This document shows, piece by piece, positions 9,390 to 20,739 of a stretch of DNA of 64,000 nucleotides (positions are counted from its first letter, which is position 1; every line of letters begins with the position of its first letter). Location of the stretch: positions 255,779,501 through 255,843,500 of the forward strand of contig NC_092341.1 of the NCBI RefSeq assembly GCF_046630445.1. Direction: 5' to 3'. Source of the DNA: Rutidosis leptorrhynchoides. Taxonomy: Eukaryota; Streptophyta; Magnoliopsida; Asterales; Asteraceae. The position numbers and the translations under genes were made by a program. Under the pieces are notes generated by a model that worked only from the letters and a program-made list of their open reading frames with translations, ran no database searches and had not been told where the DNA came from.

Positions 9390-12300
9390 TCAAGAAATTT
9401 CATTACTGGACAACATTTCAGCTGATGGATTTAACATTCCAAGTTGTCCAAGAAGATAAAAATGCCTTTCTTCAGGAAGTGCTTTAGTGAAAATATCTGC
9501 CAATTGATCTTTTGTGCCAATATGTTTTAACACCACTTTGCCTTTCTCAACACAATCTCTTATAAAATGATGCCTGAACTCTATATGCTTAGTCCTGGAA
9601 TGAAACACTGGATTTTCAGTAATAGCAATAGCACTTTCATTATCACACATGATTGGAGTTTTGGTTAATGATAATCCAAAATCCAATAACTGATGTTGCA
9701 TCCAAAGCAATTGAGCACAACAACTCCCTGCAGCTACATATTCAGCTTCTGCTGTTGAAGTAGCAACTGAATTCTGCTTTTTACTTGACCAGCTCACCAA
9801 TTTGCCACCTAACAATTGACAACCACCAGATGTGCTTTTTTCTGTCTAACTTACAACCTGCATAGTCTGCATCTGTATAACCAATTAGATCAAACCCTGA
9901 GTCTTTAGCATACCAAAGACCCAGGTTAGGAGTACCTTTCAGGTATCTAAAAATTCTTTTCACAGCCTTATAATGAGACTCTTTAGGATCTGACTGATAA
10001 CGTGCACACATACATGTAGCAAACATTATATCAGGTCTACTAGCAGTTAAGTATAACAAAGATCCAATCATACCTCTATAGGTTGATTGACAAGTTGGTT
10101 TTCCAGATTCATCTTTATCAAGCTTTTCAGAAATACTCATTGGGGTTCTTAAAGTGGAACAATTTTTAAAACCAAACTTAGTAAGCATATCAGAAACATA
10201 ATTACTTTGGTTAATAAAAATACCCTCTTGACTTTGCTTAATTTGAAGCCCAAGAAAATAGTTTAGAGTACACAAATTACTCATCCTATATTCTTTTGAC
10301 ATTATATCTGAAAACCATTTTCTCAAAGTTGGATTAGTAGACCCAAAAATAATGTCATCAACATAAATTTGAACCAGTAACACATCACCTTTCTCCTTTT
10401 TGATGAATAGAGTCTTGTCAATAGCTCCTCTAGAAAATTTCTTTTCTAGAAGAAATGTTGACAGAGTATCATACCAGGCTCTGGGAGCTTGTTTCAGACC
10501 ATACAAAGCTTTCTTCAACCTGTAAACATGCTTTGGAAACTTCTTATTTTTGAAACCAGGAGGTTGTTTCACATACACCTCTTCTTGCAAAATACCATTC
10601 AGAAAAGCACTCTTCACATCCATTTGAAACACCACAAAGTCTTTATCTGAGGCATAAGCTAGAAACAATCTGATTGCTTCAATTCTAGCAACAGGAGCAA
10701 ATGTCTCATCATAATCTATACCTTCTTCTTGTCTATACCCTTGAGCCACCAACCTTGCTTTGTTTCTAACCACAATACCATCTTTATCAACCTTGTTTCT
10801 ATAAACCCACTTAGTGCCAATTGCAGTTTTACCTTCAGGTTTTGGAACCAATTCCCACACATCATTTCTTTCAAACTCTGTCAATTCTTCAGTCATAGCT
10901 TCAACCCAATCATTATCTGACAATGCTTCATCTACTTCTTTGGGTTCAATGAGTGAAAGAAAATTTGAGAAGAAACAATAATTAGCAATTGCAAAATCAG
11001 ACACAGGTGTCTGAGATGAAGAACCAGTTTTAGGTAAACCAGTAGGATCTACAACATAATCTTCAAGATGCTTTGGAATAACAATATTTCTAGAAGATTT
11101 TCTAATAGGAACAACAGGATTCACAGTAGTATTGGAAGGTTGATCATCTTCATGAATAACAATTGGCTCATCTTCTTGTTGAACTTCTTCAGTGAGAACA
11201 TTATCTGCAGAATGTTTCAGTCCAGACAAATTAAATTCATCTGTCTCAGACTCTGAATCTAGAGTCTGAGTACTGTTACCAGAAATTAAATTTGACAATT
11301 CACCAAGTGCAGAATGCTCAGAACTAGAGGATTGATCCATTTCAAAGGGACTTTCATCAAAGGAAACATTAATGGATTCTTCAATCTTCATCCTCCTCTT
11401 ATTATACACTCTATATGCTTTAGACACAGAAGAATAACCAATAAACACACCTTCATCAGATTTTGGCCTCATCTTTTCAAGCTGATCCCTTTGATTCAAA
11501 ATATAGCACTTACATCCAAATACATGAAAGTAATGAATAGTAGGCACCTTTTTATGATACAATTCATAGGGAGTTTTGCCATGTCTCTTCACAATTAATG
11601 ACCTGTTTTGAGTATAACAAGCTGTATTGACAGCTTCTGCCCAGAATCTGAGTGCAACATTTGATTGACATAACATGGTTCTGGCTGCCTCAATAAGTGT
11701 TCTATTTCTTCTCTCAGCAACTCCATTCTGTTGTGGAGTTCTAACAGCTGAGAAATTTTGACCAATTCCAGATTCTTCACAAAATTCAATTAAAGTAACA
11801 TTCTTGAACTCAGTGCCATGGTCACTTCTCAATTGTTTAACAAGAACACCTTTTTGAACCTGCTCTTTCTTGATTAAATTAATGATTTCTTCAGGAGCAT
11901 CACTCTTTGCAGCTAAAAAGATAACCCAGGTAAACCTTGAATACTCATCAACAACAACCAAAGTGTATCTTTTCCCACCTAGACTACTAGTGTTCATTGG
12001 ACCAAAAAGATCCATATGAAGCATATGAAGTGGATCACTAATAGTAGCTAGGGATTTTGAGGGAAACTTTGTTTTGGTTTGTTTACCCATAATGCAAGCA
12101 GAACAAGGTTTATCTTTCTTGAAAGGTTGCTGAGGCAAACCTCTAACAAGCTTCTTTTTGGAAAGCTCATTAATATTTTTAAAATTCAGATGAGATAGCC
12201 TTTTATGCCAAAGCCAATTAAGTTCTGGAACAGACTGAGAATACAAGCATGTTTCAATTTCAGAATCAACAGAATCCAAATCCAGCATATACACATTTTG

Positions 12301-12615
12301 AAATCTCCAGGCAACAAGAGTTGGTCTTCCTTTAGGATCATAAATAATTCCAGCTTTCTTTCTTATTCTGATCTCACAATCTTCATCAGCAATTTGACTC
12401 ACACTTAGCAGATTATGCTTTAACCCTTCAACTAAAGCAACTTTCTTGAATGACACACTTCCAGCAATAACAGTACCATAACCAATAGTTTTTGCAACAG
12501 AATTATCACCATATCTCACAGAAGGACCCTTTTCTTCTACAAACCCTACAAGATGCTCTTTGCATCCAGTCATGTGTCTTGAGCAACCACTGTCTAAATA
12601 CCACTTATTACCCTG
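9390..12615 (-). pseudogene. pol: Element C pol polyprotein (protease-integrase-RT-RNase H), one frameshift
   Basis: The frame opens after a TAG at 12616-12618, and protease begins at once with [12 protein letters not shown]. Next come the GAG-pre-integrase zinc finger (HKRLSH ... CSACIMGK), the DDE integrase core ([25 protein letters not shown]), the reverse transcriptase ([42 protein letters not shown]) and RNase H (DADYAGC, STAEAEYVA). The second protease landmark to the RNase H domain are all readable. The frame shifts in a run of six A residues at 9836-9841 (minus strand), within RNase H, and the rest is read in another frame to the stop at 9390. One extra A explains it, which could also be a sequencing error. 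If real, RNase H is cut and the copy cannot complete reverse transcription alone. Confidence 0.92.
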
Positions 12616-12645
12616 CTACACAAGACACAAGCAAAAGAAAAATGA

Positions 12646-14934
12646 TTAAATCTTAGGGGGAACCCACTTTGCAGTGGGTTCAGATGGAGTGTATTTAACT
12701 CTCCATACAAAAGCTTTGTTACCAATCCAGATCAACTTATCCATCACTGTTTTCAAAACACCTTTATTTTCACAAACTTTAGGTTTCCATACCTTTTTGA
12801 AATTTTCAGGAAAACAAGATGATTTTGAGAATTTTTCTTGACCCTTTAATCTTTCACTAAGCTTTGAAATTCTCCTTTTCAGTTTTTTAATAGTCTTAGC
12901 CTGTTTTGACTTTGACTTTCTTTTAGTTGACCATTTAGGATCTGGACAAGTGACACTATCAGAAGATGATTCAGTATCACTTATGCTACTTGATTCTTGG
13001 GTGTCAGATTCTAGGTCAGAACATACACTTTCACTTTTAGAGACTAAACTGTTAGAGTCTGAAGGTTTCAATAGTTCAGACTCTGATGGATTTCTACAGT
13101 CTAAAATTATAGTCTCTGAAGGTTTAACAGGTTCTAATGATTTTACAAACTCAGTTGATCTTACAAAAGCATTAGTTAAAATTTTTCTCTCACCATCAAA
13201 TTTTATAAAAGTATTTGGTAAAATGTCAGGCTTAAATATAATAGGATCAACTTCCACATTATTATCTAATGTGTAGTTTTCACCAAGTATAGCTTTGACA
13301 TCATTTGGTACTTGCTTAGCAATAGCATCAGAATTCTTTTTGGAAGAAACACACCAAGATTTGCAAATATTTTCATAATGGTTTGCCTTTTTAATTGATC
13401 TTCCTAATTCAGTATTTAACCGTTTAGTTTCTTCTGAATATGCCATTTTGTATGTGTCAAGTTCTACCTCACATTCTTTTAATACTTTAATTTCAGCATC
13501 TTTATCTTTGATGGTGTTCTTAAGCTCAATGATCTGTGTTCTTAACCTGTCACTATCTTCTAAGCACCAATTGAAATCAAGCAACAAATACTGAAACATT
13601 CTCACTTTTTCATTATTAAGATAGTTTACAAAGTTTTGTACCTTATAGGCAGAACCTTTGTTACAAGTAGAGTCTTTATCCATCTTCTCAATAGCTTTCA
13701 AATCTTCCTCAAACTTGCTAGACTCACTATCCTTTTCAATTATAGCCATCAGACACTTATCCTCTTCATCATCAGATGATGAATCTTCATCTTCCCATGC
13801 TTCTGTGTACAATGCTTTCTCCTGTTCTTTATTCTTCAACTTTTCTGCTTCACCTTTCATCTTCTTGTACTTGAGTTTATACTTTCTTGCTTTGTCAACA
13901 GGTTTGTTGAAACTTGAACCTCCTTCACTCTTGGACCAGCAATCAGCAGCTATATGACCTACCTTGCCACACTTGAAACATTTAGCTTTCTTTGGATCAA
14001 AAGAACTCTTGCCTTTACCCTTCTTAAAACCAAACTTCTTCTGCTCAATCCTTTGAGTCAAAAGAGCCACTTGACTTTCCAGATCCTGAATCTCCTCATC
14101 TACATCAGAATCACTATCATCAGAGGTCTCATCACTTTCAGAATCAACCCTACTAGAGTAACTAGAGAACAATTGCTTGTTCTTCTTAGTAGTAGCTATC
14201 AATGCAGCTTCTGGATCTTTAACAACTCTCTTAGCATTGATCTTGTTCTTCAACTGTGATTCTTCAAAGTTTGACAATATGCCAAACAACTCACTTAGTT
14301 CATAAGTGTCTATCTTTTCACTGATTACCATTGATGTAATCACAGATTCAAAGTTTGAAGGTAACAGTTCAATGAACTTTTGACACAACACTTGTTGTGT
14401 TTTCTCTACACCAACACTTTCAAGATCATTAATCAGAACCTGGAATCTTGAATGAAGATCACTCAATGATTCTTTAGGCTGAGCAGCAAAATTTTCATAA
14501 CACCTTATCAGATTCTTTTTCTTCTGAGTCTTAACAACTGTGACACCTTCATAGTCATTAAGCAAGAGATCCCACATAGCTTTTGCAGTTTTAGCATGAC
14601 TGATCTTCCTGAGAATTGGAACAGTAACACCATTACCTATAATACTTCTTATCTTGCTATCAAGCTTGAACTTTATGGCTTCTGCTTCTGTCCACTTATC
14701 TCTTGGTTTTTCACGAAGATAAGCAGGTTGAGCAGCAGCAGTACTTGTAGCAGGAACAGCTTCAACCATTGTACCAGGTATAATAGGTCCTACTGTAAGA
14801 ACTTGTTCAGCATCTTCATGAATCGAACCAAGAAACCATAGAACTTTTAGCTTCCAAGTTGCAAAGTCTGTGCCATCGAAAATTGGCACACCTTTTCCAG
14901 CCATAACTGGAGTTGGGATGGAACTGGTAGACAT
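12646..14934 (-). CDS. gag: Element C Gag, 762 aa (SIRE-type)
   Basis: This is an intact Gag, long for a Copia element as is typical of the SIRE lineage. Residues 15-60 hold the N-terminal domain (FDGTDFATWKLKVLWFL). Residues 85-240 form a UBN2/Retrotran_gag_2-like helical core (MWDLLLNDYEG, RFQVLINDLES). Residues 260-300 are acidic then coiled-coil. A single CCHC zinc knuckle, CFKCGKVGHIAADC, lies at residues 319-332. A long Ser/Glu-rich tail follows, with SESVCSDLESD-like stretches. The start codon lies just inside the primer site, with the MSTSS N-terminus. Gag ends in TAA, and pol lies in the same frame 33 bases further on, separated by a second stop. It would assemble cytoplasmic particles and bind the RNA. 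Confidence 0.93.
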   Translation of the reverse strand: MSTSSIPTPVMAGKGVPIFDGTDFATWKLKVLWFLGSIHEDAEQVLTVGPIIPGTMVEAVPATSTAAAQPAYLREKPRDKWTEAEAIKFKLDSKIRSIIGNGVTVPILRKISHAKTAKAMWDLLLNDYEGVTVVKTQKKKNLIRCYENFAAQPKESLSDLHSRFQVLINDLESVGVEKTQQVLCQKFIELLPSNFESVITSMVISEKIDTYELSELFGILSNFEESQLKNKINAKRVVKDPEAALIATTKKNKQLFSSYSSRVDSESDETSDDSDSDVDEEIQDLESQVALLTQRIEQKKFGFKKGKGKSSFDPKKAKCFKCGKVGHIAADCWSKSEGGSSFNKPVDKARKYKLKYKKMKGEAEKLKNKEQEKALYTEAWEDEDSSSDDEEDKCLMAIIEKDSESSKFEEDLKAIEKMDKDSTCNKGSAYKVQNFVNYLNNEKVRMFQYLLLDFNWCLEDSDRLRTQIIELKNTIKDKDAEIKVLKECEVELDTYKMAYSEETKRLNTELGRSIKKANHYENICKSWCVSSKKNSDAIAKQVPNDVKAILGENYTLDNNVEVDPIIFKPDILPNTFIKFDGERKILTNAFVRSTEFVKSLEPVKPSETIILDCRNPSESELLKPSDSNSLVSKSESVCSDLESDTQESSSISDTESSSDSVTCPDPKWSTKRKSKSKQAKTIKKLKRRISKLSERLKGQEKFSKSSCFPENFKKVWKPKVCENKGVLKTVMDKLIWIGNKAFVWRVKYTPSEPTAKWVPPKI

Positions 14935-14990
14935 CTTAAATCAAAGTATGGATCGTTTTAAGATTACCAAGTTGGATTTACACCAAACCC

Positions 14991-15002
14991 GCTCTGATAC
15001 CA
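14991..15002 (-). other. Element C primer binding site (tRNA-iMet)
   Basis: On the minus strand this reads TGGTATCAGAGC, a perfect initiator tRNA-Met complement, 2 bases after the 5' LTR. Confidence 0.92.
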
Positions 15003-15004
15003 GT

Positions 15005-15460
15005 TATTAGTTCACAATAACTTGATTATGAACACTAAACTCTCAATAAACAATAGATACAAATTATATGAACAAAATTGAGAGAACACGAATGATATAT
15101 AATATGAAAGACAAAGTAATCGTGCTTGAGAGATACAAAATACAATGAACATCGTACCCCTATTTATACAAGGTTAAACCAAATCTCCAAGATTTGGTTT
15201 CCAAAACTACTTGACTAAAAGATAGGAAAAGATAAACTAAAACTTATTAATATTCTAAACAAATCAGTGTTTATCTTCTAGAGATAATATCAAATCAAAA
15301 CGTGATCTTCTAAATATTTATCCAGATCTCCAGAATTCCCATAGCTTCTTTACCAAGTAATTAAACCGTTCACACAAACAGATTCTGCAACTCCAGACTC
15401 TAACATTCAGACTCTAAACTCCTGCAAAAACATTTTGACTCATCAGATCATTTTCCAACA
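15005..15460 (-). repeat. Element C 5' LTR
   Basis: 456 bp, apparently identical to 6215-6670. As the upstream LTR it would drive transcription leftward from the TATA box at 15161-15168. Confidence 0.95.
15161..15168 (-). promoter_or_regulatory. Element C TATA box
   Basis: The minus strand reads TATAAATAGG. A perfect inverted repeat (15176-15185 with 15191-15200, arms AAACCAAATC and GATTTGGTTT) lies directly upstream. Confidence 0.6.
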
Positions 15461-15465
15461 AGGTG
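15461..15465. other. Target site duplication of element C, right copy
   Basis: AGGTG, identical to 6210-6214. Confidence 0.9.
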
Positions 15466-17424
15466 GCTGCTGACAAATTAGTGATTGTGAGTGAAATGTA
15501 TAGGGAATGTGTATTAGAGATTGAAAATGAGAAGTTTAAGATCGATTTAATTCCTATGCACCTAGGAGAATTTCATGTTGTCGTGGGGATTGATTGTTTG
15601 GGGAAGAATAAAGGGACTGGTTGGGGAAGAATAAAGGGACTATTAAATGTCATAAAAAGATTCTCATGTTGCGATCCCCAAGTGAAATTATTACTATTCA
15701 TGGTGAGCGGACAAAGCGAGTAATTCCGGTTTGTACCTATGCAAAGACGAAACGATTCTTGTCACGTGGGTGTCAAGCCTTTTTAGCACATGTTGTCAAT
15801 ACGACTGAAGTTGTGAAGGAGTTGCAAAATATACAATTGTTAATGAGTTTCCCGATGTCTTTCCGAATGAACTACCCGGTGTTCCGCCACATAGACAAGT
15901 GGAATTTCGAATTGATTTGATGCCTGGAGCAGCACCTATAGCTAAAAGCCCGTACCGATTGGCTCCAACTGAAATGCAAGAAATGATGAACCAACTCCCG
16001 GAATTACTTGATAAGGGTTTCATTTGCTCTAGTAGTTCACCGTAGGGTGCTCCCGTATTATTTGTAAAGAAGAAAGATGGTTCCATGAGGATGTGTATTA
16101 ACTATCGAGAGTTATATAAAGTAACTATAAAAAATAGATATCCTTTACCTCGAGTTGATGATTTGTTTGACCAATTACAGGGAGCTAACTTTTTCTCTAA
16201 GATTGATTTGAGATCAGGTTATCATCAGTTGAAAGTAAAGGAGGAAGATATACCAAAGACAGCTTTTCGTACCCGATATGGCCATTTTAAATTTGTGGTC
16301 ATGCCATTTGGGTTGACAAATGCTCCTGCCGCATTCATGGACTTAATGAATCGCGTTTTTTGATCCATGTTGGATAAGTCGGTGATTGTCTTTATTGATG
16401 ATATCCTTATCTACTCAAGGAGCAAGGAGGATCATGTTGTAGAGTTGAGGCAGATGTTACAAACTTTGAGGCAAGAGAAGCTATATGCAAAGTTCTCTAA
16501 ATTTGAATTCTAGCTACGGGAAGTCCAATTCCTTGGACACGTGATCAATGCCGATGGTATCCAGGTTGATCCTCAAAGGTTGAAGCAGTGACAAAGTGGG
16601 ACCCACCTACGAGTCCTACTGAGATCAGGAGTTTTCTTGGCTTGGCGGGTTATTACCGCTGGTTCATTAAGGATTTTTCAAGAATTTCCACTCCTTTAAC
16701 AAAATTAACGAGGAAGAATGTACAGTGGAAATGGAAAAGTAAGCAAGAGGAAGCTTTTCAATTGCTTAAGGAGAAAATTGTTCAAGCACCTATCCTAGTA
16801 CTACCTGATGGCAATGAAGACATGGTAGTTTATTGTGATGCTTCTAAACGTGGGTTGGGATGTGTCCTTATGCAGAGGGGAAAGGTTATTGCCTATGCTT
16901 CTCGACAACTGAAACCACATGAAAAGAATTATCCAACACATGATCTGGAGCTGGCTGCTGTAGTTTTTGCTTTAAAGATTTGGCGACATTACCTTTACGG
17001 CGTTAAATTCGATATCTACACAGATCATAAAAAACTAAAATATTTCTTTGACCAACGAGATCTTAATAACCGGCAGAGAAGATGGTTAGATCTAGTTAAA
17101 GACTATGACTGTGATATTTTATACCACTCGGGAAAAGCCAACATTGTTGCTGATGGTCTCAGTAGAAAGTTGATTCACCCAGTGTTGAAGGTTAATTGTT
17201 TAGCTATGGTAGTTACTCCTGCCATAATGGATGAGATTCGAACTGCACAAATTAGTGCATTAGAACCTCAAAACATTAATGCTGAACGCGTTAAGGGTCA
17301 AGTGGAAGAGTTGATAGAAGATACTCGAGGCTTAAAAACTCGATATAGTAGAGTATGGATTCCTAAAACGGTGGGAGTCAAACAAATGTTGCTTGAGGGA
17401 GCTCATAAATCAAAATATTCTATT
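15466..17424 (+). pseudogene. pol: Element B pol, middle part (protease end, RT, RNase H, start of integrase)
   Basis: The protease reading resumes with LVIVSEMYRECVL and ends with LGEFHVVVGIDCLG. The reverse transcriptase follows at about 15840-16560, with [40 protein letters not shown] and a readable [10 protein letters not shown]. RNase H is at 16700-17160 ([22 protein letters not shown]), then the start of the integrase region up to HKSKYSI. Frameshifts and stops occur, for example near 16362, 16512 and 16585. A local duplication of about 24 bp lies at 15599-15646. The frame is cut at 17424 by element D and resumes at 28936. Confidence 0.88.
17420..17424. other. Target site duplication of element D, left copy
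   Basis: CTATT before the LTR start is repeated at 28931-28935 after the right LTR. Confidence 0.85.
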
Positions 17425-17706
17425 TGTCACGACCCTACTTTTTCCGTTATCTTTTACCGTTAATTATTTAACGACCGTTAACTGTTATTCGTGCCACGTC
17501 ATTTCTATGACCTATATTATTATTTTTGTAATAATATATTAATTATTATGTGTTATGTGAATATTTATATTCATATTTTAAGTTATACGTTTCTACGTGT
17601 CGCGGATTTCTATCGGGCGAATCTTTTCAGTTTTCAAACTAACGGTCAAGCTTTTGGGATTTTTAAGTCCTAATTATTTTAAATATGATATTTTGATATC
17701 ATATGA

Positions 17707-17716
17707 TTATATATAG
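17707..17716 (+). promoter_or_regulatory. Possible TATA box in element D 5' LTR
   Basis: TTATATATAG lies about 250 bases upstream of a CT-rich, 5'UTR-like tract. The LTR is AT-rich, so this is only a candidate. Confidence 0.3.
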
Positions 17717-19888
17717 TGGTTATATATTTTATTCGTCGCGTATTTGTTATCTCTCCGAATTTAATCGCGTAGCGGTATTTTCGCGTTGGGGGCTTCGTTC
17801 GGGCATTCGGGCCACAAGAAAATACTCTTAGCATCAAGTTGGCCCACAAGTGGGGCCCACCCTTCATATTTCAGCCGAAATCATCAAGGGGAGGGGGGTA
17901 TTGTGCCAATTTTTGAAAGATTAGATTACATGATCAAAATTGGCTCATTTCTTTCATTTAACCTAATCATTTTTTTTTCTCTCTTCTCCTTCCTCCTCTC
18001 CTCTTGTTGCCGTCACCACCACCATATACAATCATCATCATCTTCATTTTTCAAGCTTAAAGAATTAGGGCTTTTATCATTTCCGGATTCTACTCTTCGT
18101 TCTCTACGCGACTACATCCTTTGTTCTTTGATTGGGGTATATTCATGAACCCTAATTTTTCAATTATTATTCATTTCTACTGATTATGTTGGTATTTGAT
18201 GTTATTATGATAGTATAGCACTTGTGTATTGTTGTATTGATGATTGTATGTTGCTCGATTATACATGTTTTCGGTTTGATAAAATTGGGACAGCAGCTAT
18301 TTCGTGTATTTCTGATATTGTGACTGTTATAAGAGTTAAAGTATCTATATGCGTTCCTCTCATCAAGACATTAATTTTAGACTCCGGATTCATGTCGTTT
18401 CGATTCCCGGAGCCCTAGATATGATCAAAGTGGTATTTTGTTAAGATTGAAATGTGATATTGGTATGAACCAGGTTTGGTCCGACTTTATGACCATATTT
18501 GGTGACTTTAGGGTGTGTTAGTGTGTTAGGACTGATGGTGGGGCGAACTTTCATGTTCGGGTCATCTCAATCCGAGCCACGAATCACCCGTTACGTCTAA
18601 AACACGTTTTTGATTGAATTAAAGTTCCAAGTAGTGTAATGGCTGTACATCACGACTTGTGGACTGTTCTTGGGGTGTTCTTGAGTGTATCAAAGTGTCG
18701 GGTGGTTTGCTTATGCGGATATATATGTAAGGCTCGCCGAAAACCGACACCCGGGGCTCAGGATACGACCCGATGAACTTTTGATTTAAAACTTATGACT
18801 AATTATTAAACTTATGATATTAATAATGGATTTCATTATCATTTAATTACTTATGATAAAAAAAGGTAATTATTATTATTTACAACTTATGATATATATT
18901 TATTATATCATTTAATTAATACTTATGATTTAATTAATATTTTAATTAAACATATGATTAATAATACTTCATTATTAATGGAAAATACTTATGATAAGTA
19001 TTAAACTTATATTATGAGATTATTATAATAAGACTTATAATAAGGATTAATTAATTATTTAATTATTATAAGGCTTAGTTATTATTTAATTATAATTTAA
19101 TCATTAAATACTTATGATTTAATAATTATAATTAGAAACTTATGATATGATTAATAATTCATTATTAATTAATAATACTTATGATATGATTTAAAATTTA
19201 TTATTAATTAATAATACTTATATTATGACTAATATTTAATTAATTAGTTAAATACTTATGTTATATTAATTATATCATTTAAACTTATATTAACTTTAAT
19301 AAATTATTTTAATTTAATTAAACTTATGTTATGACATAATTAGACATATTTAACTTTAATAAACGTTATAACTTATATTATTTTTATAACTTACACTTTT
19401 AAAATTAACGTTGACTATGTTTGACCAAGGTTGACTTTTGAGTTGACTTTCGGTTGACTTTGACTTTCGGTTGACTTTTGTTGACTTTCTAATTAAGAAA
19501 ATTTTCCTAACTTATAAACTTTCCTAAAATAGCAACTTTCTAAATTTGGAAACTTTCCAAAAATAGAAACTTTCCAAAAATAAAAACTTTCCAAAAATAG
19601 AAACTTTCTAAAAATAGAAACTTTCCAAAAATGGACATCTGCTAAAAATAGAAACTTTCTAAAAATAGAAAGTGTGTGTCCGTACGCTGTTCCGATCAAA
19701 CCGATGCATGTTGAGTATTGTTCTATGTCTACTTGCAACATGTACAATAGCTATCATACTAAGACTTGACCTAAGTTAGTTATTTATATCGACCTGCTTT
19801 ATTTATAGGTCGGCGTTGTGATCATTCCTGATCACTTTACTTCGATTGCTGTTCGCTTATATGTGTGGTTACTTCGTTTGCTATTAAG

Positions 19889-20411
19889 GTGAGTTATAGT
19901 CCCATTTTTCTATTTAAATCTTTTGGGATGAGAATACATGCAATTTATTTTATATTTTGGACACAAGTGGAGGTTGGTTTAAATTATTCATTGTGAGTTG
20001 AACAAAAATATTCCCTAGTCTGGTAACTGTAATCACTGGTTTCTACTGGTGAACGCGAATCCTATGGATAGATCTATCGGTTTTGACAACCCCATTTCGA
20101 GCTAGTCGCGCTAGCAATTTATAATCGGAATGTTTAGTACTTCGTAATTTGTTGTAGATACACTTGTTCGGTGTATATTATTTATTGTGTTTGGCAAGGG
20201 TAAATAAATGATTAAGTGGTTACCAGGTGGCTCATGGTAAATGGAATAATGTTTTTATATGTTTTCTAGCATATAATTTTGTGGTCCAAAAAGGAGATTT
20301 TATGTTTTCAAACATAAATTTTTACGGTTTAAATTAAATATTGTTTGAAATATTAAACCTATAATTCACTCAACATTTTTGTTGACAGTTACTCGCATGT
20401 TTTATTCTCAG
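19889..20411 (+). other. Putative 523-bp intron inside element D 5' LTR
   Basis: The donor reads TTAAG/GTGAGT, and the acceptor reads TTTTATTCTCAG/GT with a good pyrimidine tract. The right LTR has the same sites at 28094-28616 with the same length. Elements A, B and H have equivalent pairs at the same LTR position. Confidence 0.45.
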
Positions 20412-20727
20412 GTTCATGATTGATTGCTTCCGCTGTGCTTAGAGAGTCTGCATATTTATGATGGCAGCTTTTGTTAAACATTAACTTGCATTCTATTTCG
20501 TTACATTAAATAGTAGGTGTTTGTTGACTTTGTTTTGGTCAACTTTTGGTTAAAATATTTATGTATAGTTTTTCTAAACTTATACATTTAAGTAGATTTC
20601 CTTTATAGGAAATTATTTTTAAATAAAGAATGCAAGGTTGTTTTATTAAATTCATATAGAGTTTCGATCAAGTTGTGGGACCAAGATAACGATGGTCGTC
20701 AAGTGTACTTTGACGGGTCGTTAAAGT

Positions 20728-20739
20728 TGGTATCAGAGC
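20728..20739 (+). other. Element D primer binding site (tRNA-iMet)
   Basis: TGGTATCAGAGC, perfect, 2 bases after the LTR. Confidence 0.9.

Larger units (their letters stand above)
6215..15460 (-). mobile_element. Element C: full-length SIRE/Maximus-type Ty1/Copia retrotransposon
   Basis: This 9246-bp element on the minus strand is complete: two 456-bp LTRs, tRNA-iMet primer site, polypurine tract, gag, pol and a third ORF. Domain order in pol is protease, integrase, reverse transcriptase, RNase H, as in Copia. A very long Gag with a UBN2-like region and a third ORF after pol point to the SIRE/Maximus lineage. The two LTRs look identical base for base, and the 5-bp target duplication is intact, so it inserted recently. 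It lies inside the protease of element B. The only obvious coding defect is one extra A in a homopolymer in pol. Confidence 0.95.
17425..20725 (+). repeat. Element D 5' LTR
   Basis: It opens with TGTCACGACCC and closes with GGGTCGTTAAA, which are near inverted repeats of each other. From left to right it holds TATATATA at about 17710, a pyrimidine-rich leader-like tract at 17965-18005, a donor-like GGG/GTATATT at 18136-18137, a long TA-rich tract (18780-19400) made of diverged 'acttatga' units, a TTGAC cluster at 19409-19490, nine or so copies of an approximately 17-bp AAACTTTCC-AAAAATAG unit at 19500-19670, and a putative intron at 19889-20411. An open frame at 17786-18148 is probably non-coding. 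Confidence 0.92.

Noticed and set aside
17786-18148. 120-aa open frame present in both LTRs of element D (also 25962-26324)
   Set aside because: It lies in an LTR leader-like region, has simple-sequence composition, and persists because the LTR copies are close relatives.
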